64,000 bases of DNA from Streptomyces genisteinicus. Its GTDB lineage: Bacteria; Actinomycetota; Actinomycetes; Streptomycetales; Streptomycetaceae. A program made the translations under genes and the position numbers. Shown in pieces: positions 1-7,821 of this stretch. Positions within the stretch are counted from its first letter, which is position 1. Each line of letters starts with the position of its first letter. The DNA lies in contig NZ_CP060825.1 in the NCBI RefSeq assembly GCF_014489615.1, forward strand, positions 6,308,001 to 6,372,000, written 5' to 3'. The notes beneath the pieces were generated by a model, which was given only the letters and a program-made list of their open reading frames with translations, had not been told where the DNA came from and ran no database searches.

Positions 1-1
1 G

Positions 2-640
2 GCGCTCGCCCAGGAGGTGCTGCTGGACACCGGGCTGCCCACGGCGGCGCCCGCCGCCCGGCTGCTGACACGCGCCACCCGGCATCTGATCCGCGGCCAG
101 GTCCAGGACCTGTCCTTCGAACAGCGCTCGCACGTCACGGTCGAGGAGTGCGTCGACATGGCCGCCGGCAAGACCGGCGCGCTGCTGTCGGCGAGCGCCG
201 CGATCGGCGCCGTCCTCGCCGGTGCGCCGGAGACGACGGTGGACGCGCTGGCGCTCTACGGCGACCAGGTCGGCCTCGCCTTCCAGCTCGTCGACGACGT
301 CCTCGGCATCTGGGGCGATCCGGCCGCCACCGGCAAGCCCGTCCACTCCGATCTGCGGTCCCGCAAGAAGTCCCTGCCGGTCGCCCACGTACTGAACCAG
401 GACGGTCCGCTCGGTGACGAGCTCGCCGCCTGGCTCACCACCCCCGGCGAGCCGGGCGAGGAGGAACTGCGGCGAGTGGCCGCGCTGATCGAGGACGCCG
501 GCGGCCGGGACTGGGCGCTGGCCGAGGCCGCCCGCCGGATGGCGCTGGCCGAGGAGGCGCTGCGCGGTGTCGAGCTGGACGCCGGCGCGCGCGACGAACT
601 CCTCGCGCTCGGGCGGTTCGTCGTCGACCGCGAGGTCTGA
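2..640 (+). CDS. ptlB: Farnesyl diphosphate synthase-type polyprenyl synthase, 3' part (PtlB-like)
   Basis: The reading frame is open from the first full codon, so the 5' end lies outside the window. What remains is the C-terminal half of an all-alpha short-chain prenyl diphosphate synthase. It includes the second aspartate-rich motif (DDVLGIWGD, DDxxGxxxD type), which binds the Mg-diphosphate of IPP, followed by the conserved D-RS-KKSLP stretch typical of this family. The first Asp-rich motif, which sets chain length, is not visible. The product is assigned as farnesyl diphosphate (FPP) because the next gene, 123 bp downstream on the same strand, is a pentalenene synthase, which uses FPP; ptlB-ptlA pairs are known from pentalenolactone clusters. 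A geranylgeranyl synthase cannot be excluded from this fragment alone. Confidence 0.8.
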   Translation, partial: ALAQEVLLDTGLPTAAPAARLLTRATRHLIRGQVQDLSFEQRSHVTVEECVDMAAGKTGALLSASAAIGAVLAGAPETTVDALALYGDQVGLAFQLVDDVLGIWGDPAATGKPVHSDLRSRKKSLPVAHVLNQDGPLGDELAAWLTTPGEPGEEELRRVAALIEDAGGRDWALAEAARRMALAEEALRGVELDAGARDELLALGRFVVDREV

Positions 641-763
641 TACCGGGCCGGCCCCCTACCCGTACGCCCTCTCCGGGCTTCCGACCCCCGACACGCGCAG
701 CACCCCGTCAGCGCACCCCCGTCCCCGCCGCTTCCCCGCCACCCCACTCCCAAGGATTCCCCC

Positions 764-1777
764 ATGCCCCAGGACGTCGACTTCCACATACCCCTGCCGG
801 GCCGGCAGAGCCCGGACCACGCCCGCGCCGACGCCGAGCAGCTCGTCTGGCCGCGCTCGCTCGGGCTGATCAAGTCCGAGGCGGCCGCCGAGCGCCACCT
901 GCGCGGCGGCTACGCCGACCTGGCCTCCCGCTTCTACCCCCACGCCACGGGCGCCGACCTGGACCTGGGCGTCGACCTGATGTCCTGGTTCTTCCTCTTC
1001 GACGACCTCTTCGACGGGCCGCGCGGCGAGAACCCGGAGGAGACCCGAGCGCTCACCGACGCGGTCGCGGCGGCGCTGGACGGCCCCCTCCCCGACACCG
1101 CGCCGCCCATCGCCCACGGCTTCGCCGACATCTGGGGGCGCACCTGCGAGGGCATGACGCCCGCCTGGTGCGCGCGCAGCGCCCGGCACTGGCGCGGCTA
1201 CTTCGACGGCTACGTCGACGAGGCGGAGAGCCGCTTCCGGGACCGGCCGTACGAATGTGCCGCCCAGTACCTGGCCGTGCGCCGGCAGACCATCGGGGTG
1301 CAGCCGACGGTCGACCTCGCCGAGCGCGCGGGCCGCTTCGAGGTGCCGCACCGGGTCTTCGACAGCGCCGTGGTCTCCGCGATGCTCCAGATAGCAGCCG
1401 ACGTCAATCTGCTGCTCAACGACATCGCCTCGCTGGAGAAGGAGGAGGCCCGCGGCGAGCAGAACAACATGGTCATGATCCTGCGCCGGGAACACGGCTG
1501 GGCCGAGGACCGCAGCGTCTCCCACATCCAGGGCGAGGTACGGGCCCGCCTGGAGCAGTACCTCCTGCTGGAGACGTGCCTGCCGCGGGTCGCCGACATC
1601 TACCGGCTGGAAGAGGCCGAGCGCGAGGCCCTGGAGCACTACCGCGACGACGCCGTGCGCACCGTGATCCGCGGTTCCTACGACTGGCACCGCTCCTCGG
1701 GCCGCTACGACGCCGAGTTCGCGGTCGCCGCCGGCGCCCAGGGCTATCTGGAGGAGCTCGGCAGCACCGCCCGCTAG
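764..1777 (+). CDS. ptlA: Pentalenene synthase (class I sesquiterpene cyclase)
   Basis: Cyclises farnesyl diphosphate to the tricyclic sesquiterpene pentalenene, in the cytosol with Mg2+. The 337-residue length equals that of the Streptomyces exfoliatus enzyme as I remember it, and the sequence reads as a close homologue from the first residues (MPQDVDFHIPLP). Visible signatures: Asp-rich DDLFD at residues 80-84, diphosphate-sensor Arg173, NSE triad N219-D220-S223-E227 exactly 46 residues later, and the RY pair R314-Y315. Aromatic residues F76, F77, W308 and H309, studied in the S. exfoliatus enzyme, are all in place. The ATG is preceded by an AAGGA-like ribosome binding site. It follows a prenyl synthase and precedes the matching P450, so the three-gene order ptlB-ptlA-ptlI is as in known pentalenolactone clusters. 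Product identity is inferred from similarity; close relatives with altered products are conceivable but less likely. Confidence 0.93.
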   Translation: MPQDVDFHIPLPGRQSPDHARADAEQLVWPRSLGLIKSEAAAERHLRGGYADLASRFYPHATGADLDLGVDLMSWFFLFDDLFDGPRGENPEETRALTDAVAAALDGPLPDTAPPIAHGFADIWGRTCEGMTPAWCARSARHWRGYFDGYVDEAESRFRDRPYECAAQYLAVRRQTIGVQPTVDLAERAGRFEVPHRVFDSAVVSAMLQIAADVNLLLNDIASLEKEEARGEQNNMVMILRREHGWAEDRSVSHIQGEVRARLEQYLLLETCLPRVADIYRLEEAEREALEHYRDDAVRTVIRGSYDWHRSSGRYDAEFAVAAGAQGYLEELGSTAR

Positions 1778-1780
1778 CCG

Positions 1781-1900
1781 CACCGCCGAACGGCACCAGG
1801 CACCGCCGTACGGCACCAGGCACCGCCGTACGGCACCAGGCACCGCCGTGCGGCACCACGCACCGCGGTACGGCACCAGGCACCGCCGACCGGCACCACC
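1781..1900 (+). repeat. Six-copy 20-bp tandem repeat between ptlA and ptlI
   Basis: Starting 4 bp after the ptlA stop, a 20-bp unit repeats with few changes (full units at 1791, 1811, 1831, 1851 and 1871, with partial units at both ends). Each unit boundary holds a 10-bp palindrome of the form GCCGTACGGC (1805-1814 and 1825-1834 are perfect; variants at 1785, 1845, 1865 and 1885). The 20-bp period is close to two helical turns, so all palindromes face the same side of the DNA. The array sits in the 217-bp ptlA-ptlI spacer. It could be a multi-site protein target, an RNA-processing or attenuation element, or simply an expanded repeat. Confidence 0.9.
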
Positions 1901-1994
1901 CGCCGGTGCACGGCCGCCGCGGCGGCACAGTTGCCGGCCGACCCGCCCGGCCCGGCTGCCAACAGACGAGCAGAGATGGGAAGTTGAGAACCGA

Positions 1995-3389
1995 ATGACC
2001 GAGCAGACGACCTTCTCGGTGGGAGCGGCGCCCGGCGCGCTCCCCGTCGTGGGACACGCCCTGCAGATGATGCGCCACCCCGTGAACTTCATGACCTCCC
2101 TGTCGGCCCACGGCGACCTGGTCGAGATCAGGATCGGCCCCACCACGGCCTGGGTCCCGACCCATCCCGAACTGCTGCGGCACGTCCTGACCAACGACCG
2201 CGTGTTCGACAAGGGCGGCGTCTTCTACGACCGCGCCCGTGACATCGCCGGCAACGGCCTGGTCACCTGCCCGTTCGCGGACCACCGCCGCCAGCGCCGG
2301 CTGATGCAGTCGGCGTTCACCCGCGGCCAGCTCAAGCGGTACGCCGCCGCCATGCACGCCGAGATCGAGGAGACGGCGTCGCGCTGGCAGGACGGCATGG
2401 TCGTGGACGCCTTCCAGGAGATGTACGGCATGGCGCTGCGCACGGTCGGCCGCACCCTGTACTCCATGCCCGTCAGCCCCGAGCTGACGGCCAAGGTGGA
2501 ACGTTCCTTCGATGTCGTGCTCAACGGCCTGTTCCGGCAGATGTTCCTGCCGGCCTCGATCCGCCGGCTCCCCCTGCCCTCCCAGCGCCGCTACAAGAGC
2601 AACCTGGCCTTCCTGCACGAGACCACCCAGCAGCTCATCGACGACTACCGCAGCGCCGGCACCGAGCGCGACGACCTGCTCGCCGCCCTGATCGCCTCGC
2701 GCGACGACGACGGCGGCCGGCTCGGCGACCAGGAGATCCACGACCAGGTCATCACCGTCATGGCGGCCGGCACCGAGACCGTCGCCGGCACCCTCACCTG
2801 GGTCTTCTACCTCCTCTCCCAGCACCCGGAGATCGAGGCCGCGCTCTACGACGAGATCGACACCGTCCTGGAGGGCCGCGCCCCGCAGTGGGACGACCTG
2901 CCGAACCTCTCGCTGGCCGACCGGATCATCTCCGAGGCGCTGCGACTGCACCCGCCGGCCTGGCTGTTCACGCGCCTCACCACCGCCCCGACCGAAGTGG
3001 CGGGCCGGGAGCTGCCCACCGGCTCCACCGTCGTCTTCAGCCCCGCCGCGGTCGCCCAGTACGAGGACGCCTTCGAGAACCCCGGGACGTTCGACCCCGA
3101 CCGCTGGCTCCCGGACCGCATCGCGCCCGCCTCCCGCCACGCCTTCGTGCCGTTCGGCACCGGTGCGCGCAAGTGCATCGGCGACCTCTACGCACGCACC
3201 GAGGCCACCCTGGGCCTCGCCACCATCCTCGGCCGCTGGCGGGTCACCTGCGAGCCCGGCATGGACATCCGCCCGGTCCCGCTGGCCACCGTCTACCACC
3301 CGCGCCGACTGCGCCTGAGGCTGGACGCGCGCACCCCGCGTCCCGTGACCTCCGCCGTCCCCGCACCGGCCGGGGGTGACGCGGCGTGA
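1995..3389 (+). CDS. ptlI: Cytochrome P450, pentalenene C13 oxidase (PtlI/CYP183A-like)
   Basis: Predicted to oxidise pentalenene at C13 through the alcohol and aldehyde towards 1-deoxypentalenic acid, using electrons from a ferredoxin not encoded here. P450 signatures: oxygen-activation helix AAGTET around residues 257-262, ExxR at E314-R317, and the haem loop FGTGARKCIG with Cys394 as the iron ligand. The N-terminal MTEQTTFSVG-APGALPVVGHA matches my memory of PtlI from S. avermitilis, and the neighbour is pentalenene synthase. The ATG at 1995 gives 464 residues, about 15 longer than PtlI owing to a Pro/Ala-rich C-terminal tail. There is only a weak ribosome binding site. The stop codon overlaps the next gene's GTG (GTGA at 3386-3389), implying translational coupling to ispH. 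Confidence 0.9.
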   Translation: MTEQTTFSVGAAPGALPVVGHALQMMRHPVNFMTSLSAHGDLVEIRIGPTTAWVPTHPELLRHVLTNDRVFDKGGVFYDRARDIAGNGLVTCPFADHRRQRRLMQSAFTRGQLKRYAAAMHAEIEETASRWQDGMVVDAFQEMYGMALRTVGRTLYSMPVSPELTAKVERSFDVVLNGLFRQMFLPASIRRLPLPSQRRYKSNLAFLHETTQQLIDDYRSAGTERDDLLAALIASRDDDGGRLGDQEIHDQVITVMAAGTETVAGTLTWVFYLLSQHPEIEAALYDEIDTVLEGRAPQWDDLPNLSLADRIISEALRLHPPAWLFTRLTTAPTEVAGRELPTGSTVVFSPAAVAQYEDAFENPGTFDPDRWLPDRIAPASRHAFVPFGTGARKCIGDLYARTEATLGLATILGRWRVTCEPGMDIRPVPLATVYHPRRLRLRLDARTPRPVTSAVPAPAGGDAA

Positions 3390-4384
3390 GCGGAGGGAAC
3401 GTGGTCCTTGCCCAGCCGCGCGGCTTCTGCGCGGGCGTACGGCGCGCCATCGGCATCGTCGAGCGGGCACTGGACCTGCACGGTGCACCGGTGTACGTGC
3501 GCAAGGAGATCGTGCACAACCACCACATCGTCTCGGAGCTGCGAAAGCGGGGCGCGGTCTTCGTCGACAGCGAGGAGGAGGTCCCGCAGGGCGCGGTCTG
3601 CGTGTTCTCCGCGCACGGGGTCTCCCCGGACGTGCGCTCCGCCGCCGCCGGCCGGCAGCTCGACGTCATCGACGCCACCTGCCCGCTGGTCTCCAAGGTC
3701 CACCAGGAGGCGGTGCGCTTCGCCCGTGACGGCCGCACCGTCCTCCTCGTCGGGCACCAGGGCCACGAGGAGGTCGAGGGCGTCCTCGGCGAGGCTCCCG
3801 ACCGGATCGTCGTCATCGCGACCGAGGACGACGTACGGCGTCTGGGCCTGCCCGACGACACACCGGTCGCCGTCCTCACCCAGACCACCCTCTCGTTCGA
3901 CGAGACCGAGCGCGTCGTCGAGGCCCTGCGTGCCCGCTTCACCGACCTGATCACCCCCGGCGACGACATCTGCTACGCCAGCCAGAACCGGCAGAACGCC
4001 GTCAAGGACCTCGCACGCGACAACGACCTGGTCCTCGTCGTCGGCTCGTACAACTCCAGCAACTCGCTGCGGATGGTCGAGGTGGCCCGTGACCACGGCG
4101 CCGCCGCCCATCTGGTGCCCGACGCACAGCACCTCGACGTGGCCTGGCTGACGGACGTGTCGTCGGTCGGGATCAGCGCCGGGGCCAGCGCCCCGGAGAA
4201 TCTCGTCGACGGGCTCGTCACCCGGCTCGCCGAACTCGGCTTCGCACAGGTCGAGCTCCAGCGGGGCATCGCCGAGGACGTCGTCTTCTCCATGCCCGGC
4301 CGGCTGGCCGACCCGGTCACCGGCCGCGTCCCGCGGACACCGCTGGCCGGCGAGATCTCGACCGCACCCGATGGAGCGCGATGA
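3386..4384 (+). CDS. ispH: 4-hydroxy-3-methylbut-2-enyl diphosphate reductase (IspH/LytB)
   Basis: Last enzyme of the MEP pathway: reduces HMBPP to IPP and DMAPP using a [4Fe-4S] cluster. The three cluster cysteines are visible at C15 (RGFCAGV), C99 (DATCPLV) and C196 (CYASQNRQ). The HNHH segment and the E in the TTLS-DET region also fit the family. 332 residues is normal length. The GTG start overlaps the P450 stop, and the stop overlaps an ATG at 4381. The gene is thus embedded in the terpene operon and probably is an extra, pathway-dedicated copy, since streptomycetes normally carry a housekeeping ispH elsewhere (inference; the rest of the genome is not seen). Confidence 0.95.
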   Translation: MSGGNVVLAQPRGFCAGVRRAIGIVERALDLHGAPVYVRKEIVHNHHIVSELRKRGAVFVDSEEEVPQGAVCVFSAHGVSPDVRSAAAGRQLDVIDATCPLVSKVHQEAVRFARDGRTVLLVGHQGHEEVEGVLGEAPDRIVVIATEDDVRRLGLPDDTPVAVLTQTTLSFDETERVVEALRARFTDLITPGDDICYASQNRQNAVKDLARDNDLVLVVGSYNSSNSLRMVEVARDHGAAAHLVPDAQHLDVAWLTDVSSVGISAGASAPENLVDGLVTRLAELGFAQVELQRGIAEDVVFSMPGRLADPVTGRVPRTPLAGEISTAPDGAR

Positions 4385-4413
4385 ATCCGGCACCGGAGAA
4401 GGAGAGTTGCGCC

Positions 4414-6201
4414 ATGCCACGCCTGGAGGACATCCGGGGACCGGAGGACCTGCGCGCCCTGTCCCCGCAGGCCGCCCGCGCACTGGCGCCGCAGATCCGG
4501 CGGCTGCTGGTGGACACCTGCACCGCCAACGGCGGCCACCTCGGGCCCAACCTCGGCGTCGTCGAACTGTCCATCGCCCTGCACCGTGTCTTCGCATCCC
4601 CCCGCGACAGAATCCTGTGGGACACCGGCCACCAGGCCTACGTCCACAAGATGCTCACCGGCCGCGCCGGGGCCCTCGGCACGCTCCGGCGCACCGGCGG
4701 CATGTCGGGCTACCCCTGCCGCGCCGAGTCCGAGCACGACGTCATCGAGAACTCCCACGCCTCGACCTCCCTGTCCTGGGCGGACGGCGTCGCCCGCGCC
4801 AACGCCCTGCTCGGACGGAGCGACCGCGCCGTGGTCGCCGTGCTCGGCGACGGCGCGCTCACCGGGGGCATGGCCTGGGAAGCCCTCAACAACATCGCGG
4901 CCGCTCCGGAACGCCCCGTCGTCGTGGTCCTCAACGACAACGGCCGCTCCTACGCGCCCACCGCGGGCGCCGTCGCCGCACACCTCGCCGAGCTGCGCGA
5001 CGGCGGCGGCCGGGACAGCCTCTTCGAGAACCTGGGGCTCGCCTACGTCGGCCCGGTGGACGGCCATGACATCGAGGCCGTGGAGACCGCGCTGCGCACG
5101 GCCGCGGCCCTGCGCAAGCCCGTGGTGGTGCACTGCGTCACCGAGAAGGGCCGCGGCCACCTCCCCGCCGAACAGGACGACACGGACCGCTTCCACGCCG
5201 TGCGCGCCGCCTCCGCCCGGAAACCGGGGGGCGCACCCAGCTGGACGTCCGTGTTCGGCAGCGAACTGGCCGATCTCGCCGCCGACCGGCCGGACGTGGT
5301 CGCCGTCACCGCGGCCATGCTCGACCCGACCGGGCTGAGCGAGTTCGCCCGCCGCCACCCCGAGCGCGTCATCGACGTCGGCATCGCCGAACAGCACGCC
5401 GTGACCGCCGCCGCCGGACTCGCCCTCGGCGGGGCGCACCCGGTCGTCGCCCTGTACGCCACCTTCCTCAACCGGGCCTTCGACCAGCTCCTGATGGATG
5501 TGGCCCTGCACCGCGCCCCGGTGACGTTCGTCCTGGACCGGGCGGGCGTGACCGGCGACGACGGCCCCTCGCACAACGGCATGTGGGACCTGTCGCTGCT
5601 CAACCTGGTGCCCGGCCTGCGGCTGGCCGCCCCACGCGACGCGGCCACCCTGCGCCGCGCCCTGCGGGAGGCCGTGGCCTGCGACGACGGCCCCACCGCC
5701 CTGCGCTTCCCCAAGGGCCCCAGCCGGGCGGACATCCCGGCGGTGGACGTCTGCGCCGGGCTGGACGTCCTGCACCGCGGCGAGCGTCCCGACATCCTGC
5801 TGGTCTCCGTCGGTGCCATGGCCGCCACCTGCCTCGACGTCGCCGGACAGCTGGCCGGGCAGGGCGTCGGCGTCACCGTCGTGGACCCCCGCTGGATCCA
5901 GCCGGTGCCGGCCGGTCTGACCACGCTCGCCCTCGACCACCAGCTGGTCGCCACGGTCGAGGACAGCGGCCGGGTCGGCGGCGCCGGGGCGCGTGTCGCC
6001 CAGGCACTCGGCGACGCCGCGCCCGGCCTGCCGGTGCGCGTCTTCGGGATCCCGCAGCGCTTCCTCGACCACGGCTCACGGGCCGACGTCCTGGAGGCCG
6101 CCGGCCTCACCCCCCGCCATCTCACCCGTGCGCTGCTGGAGGCCCTGCCCTCCGGGCGGCGGGACCGGCAGGGGGCCACCGCCACCGCCGCCGTCGGCTG
6201 A
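4414..6201 (+). CDS. dxs: 1-deoxy-D-xylulose-5-phosphate synthase
   Basis: First and usually rate-limiting step of the MEP pathway: thiamine-diphosphate-dependent condensation of pyruvate and glyceraldehyde-3-phosphate. Visible are the TPP-binding GDGALTGG-(x)-NN segment, the NDN motif, the transketolase pyrimidine-domain signature around VIDVGIAEQHAV and a C-terminal transketolase domain. An in-frame ATG at 4381 overlaps the ispH stop (ATGA), but I prefer the ATG at 4414: it is preceded by a strong GGAGAAGGAGAG ribosome binding site and begins MPRLEDIRGPEDLR, the usual Dxs N-terminus. That gives 595 residues, slightly shorter than typical Dxs (about 620-640). Second MEP gene of the terpene operon. 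Confidence 0.95.
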   Translation: MPRLEDIRGPEDLRALSPQAARALAPQIRRLLVDTCTANGGHLGPNLGVVELSIALHRVFASPRDRILWDTGHQAYVHKMLTGRAGALGTLRRTGGMSGYPCRAESEHDVIENSHASTSLSWADGVARANALLGRSDRAVVAVLGDGALTGGMAWEALNNIAAAPERPVVVVLNDNGRSYAPTAGAVAAHLAELRDGGGRDSLFENLGLAYVGPVDGHDIEAVETALRTAAALRKPVVVHCVTEKGRGHLPAEQDDTDRFHAVRAASARKPGGAPSWTSVFGSELADLAADRPDVVAVTAAMLDPTGLSEFARRHPERVIDVGIAEQHAVTAAAGLALGGAHPVVALYATFLNRAFDQLLMDVALHRAPVTFVLDRAGVTGDDGPSHNGMWDLSLLNLVPGLRLAAPRDAATLRRALREAVACDDGPTALRFPKGPSRADIPAVDVCAGLDVLHRGERPDILLVSVGAMAATCLDVAGQLAGQGVGVTVVDPRWIQPVPAGLTTLALDHQLVATVEDSGRVGGAGARVAQALGDAAPGLPVRVFGIPQRFLDHGSRADVLEAAGLTPRHLTRALLEALPSGRRDRQGATATAAVG

Positions 6202-6456
6202 CACCGGGCACCCCGACGGGCGGTCGGCGACCAGCCGCACGGCGACCACCCCGCCGACCGCCCGTGACACGGCCGCCCACCAGGCACGCCCGCACCCGCC
6301 GGGCGCCCGTCCTCCGTACGCCCGTCCTCCGTACGCCCTCACGCACGTGCCCCGTACGTGCCCACTCGTCCTCAGTACGTCCACAGCGCTCAACGGCACA
6401 CAGCCATCAGCCACCTCCGGTCCGCCCGGACCGGCCGACCATCTTGGGGAACTGCC

Positions 6457-7638
6457 ATGCCTGTCGCTCTCGGAGTGCCGACGGTGCCGCCGAGGCTGGC
6501 CCGACGACGTACCAGCCGTCAGATCCACGTGGGGACCGTCCCCGTGGGCGGAGACGCCCCGGTCTCGGTCCAGTCCATGACCACGACCCGTACGTCCGAC
6601 ATCGGCGCGACTCTCCAGCAGATCGCCGAACTCACCGCCTCCGGCTGCCAGATCGTCCGCGTCGCCTGCCCCACCCAGGACGACGCCGACGCCCTCGCGA
6701 CCATCGCCCGCAAGTCGCGGATCCCGGTCGTCGCCGACATCCACTTCCAGCCCAAGTACGTCTTCGCCGCCATCGAGGCCGGCTGCGCGGCCGTGCGCGT
6801 CAACCCGGGCAACATCAAGCAGTTCGACGACAAGGTCAAGGAGATCGCCCGGGCCGCCACGGACCACGGCACCCCGATCCGCATCGGCGTCAACGCGGGC
6901 TCGCTCGACGGGCGCCTGCTGAAGAAGTACGGCAGGGCGACGCCGGAGGCCCTGGTCGAGTCGGCGCTGTGGGAGGCGTCCCTCTTCGAGGAGCACGGCT
7001 TCCGGGACATCAAGATCTCGGTCAAGCACAACGACCCCGTCGTCATGGTCGAGGCGTACCGGCAGCTCGCGGCCCGGTGCGACTACCCGCTGCACCTCGG
7101 CGTCACCGAGGCCGGCCCCGCGTTCCAGGGCACCGTCAAGTCGGCCGTCGCCTTCGGCGCGCTGCTCGCCGAGGGCATCGGCGACACCATCCGCGTCTCC
7201 CTCTCCGCGCCGCCCGCCGAGGAGGTCAAGGTCGGCATCCAGATCCTGGAGTCCCTGAACCTCAGGCAGCGCGGCCTGGAGATCGTCTCCTGCCCGTCCT
7301 GCGGCCGCGCCCAGGTCGACGTGTACAAGCTGGCCGAAGAGGTCACGGCGGGTCTGGAGGGCATGGACGTCCCGCTGCGGGTGGCCGTCATGGGGTGCGT
7401 GGTGAACGGCCCCGGGGAGGCCAGGGAGGCGGACCTCGGCGTCGCCTCCGGCAACGGCAAGGGGCAGATCTTCGTCAAGGGCGAGGTCGTCAGGACCGTC
7501 CCCGAGTCGAAGATCGTCGAGACGCTCATGGAGGAGGCGTTCAAGCTCGCGGAGCTGATGCGGCGCGACGACGCCGACGCCGGCGCCTCCGATGCCGCTT
7601 CCGACGCCCGGCACGTCACTCCGGAGGCGGGGATGTAG
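6457..7638 (+). CDS. ispG: 4-hydroxy-3-methylbut-2-en-1-yl diphosphate synthase (IspG/GcpE)
   Basis: Penultimate MEP step: converts methylerythritol cyclodiphosphate to HMBPP with a [4Fe-4S] cluster. The cluster ligands lie in CPSCGRAQ and in GCVVNGPGEA; the TIM-barrel part carries VADIHF and VRVNPGN. Start chosen at the ATG at 6457 after GGGGA, giving 393 residues as in other actinobacterial IspG proteins; an in-frame upstream ATG at 6358 would add an unlikely basic leader. It is separated from dxs by 255 bp of Pro/Arg-biased sequence with repeated CGTACGCCC-like blocks, so it may have its own promoter. A strong hairpin follows at 7687. With ispH and dxs it supplies three of the MEP enzymes. 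Confidence 0.95.
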   Translation: MPVALGVPTVPPRLARRRTSRQIHVGTVPVGGDAPVSVQSMTTTRTSDIGATLQQIAELTASGCQIVRVACPTQDDADALATIARKSRIPVVADIHFQPKYVFAAIEAGCAAVRVNPGNIKQFDDKVKEIARAATDHGTPIRIGVNAGSLDGRLLKKYGRATPEALVESALWEASLFEEHGFRDIKISVKHNDPVVMVEAYRQLAARCDYPLHLGVTEAGPAFQGTVKSAVAFGALLAEGIGDTIRVSLSAPPAEEVKVGIQILESLNLRQRGLEIVSCPSCGRAQVDVYKLAEEVTAGLEGMDVPLRVAVMGCVVNGPGEAREADLGVASGNGKGQIFVKGEVVRTVPESKIVETLMEEAFKLAELMRRDDADAGASDAASDARHVTPEAGM

Positions 7639-7686
7639 GGCCGCGGGGCCATCGGCAGCCTTCCGGGGGAGCGGGAGGAGGCAGGG

Positions 7687-7728
7687 GGCCGCCGGCCTGT
7701 CCGGACTCGTCCGGACAGGCCGGCGGCC
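7687..7728 (+). terminator. Strong hairpin terminator after ispG
   Basis: A perfect 19-bp inverted repeat with a 4-nt CTCG loop (arms 7687-7705 and 7710-7728) lies 49 bp after the ispG stop and before the convergent WYL gene. It has no T-tract, as is usual in Streptomyces. It probably ends the terpene/MEP operon and may also serve the convergent gene. Confidence 0.85.
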
Positions 7729-7821
7729 GAGCCGGACGATCACACGCCCGGCCGCTCGCGAGGCGGGCCGGCTGCCCACACACCCTCGGTCTCGGTCACC
7801 CGGACTGGCGCCGGACCCCTC

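Noticed and set aside
1..7638. Initial reading of the terpene locus as a diterpene (GGPP-based) cluster
   Set aside because: The cyclase matches pentalenene synthase in length and in all key residues (F76, F77, D80, N219, W308, H309), and the P450 matches PtlI, so FPP is the likely substrate.
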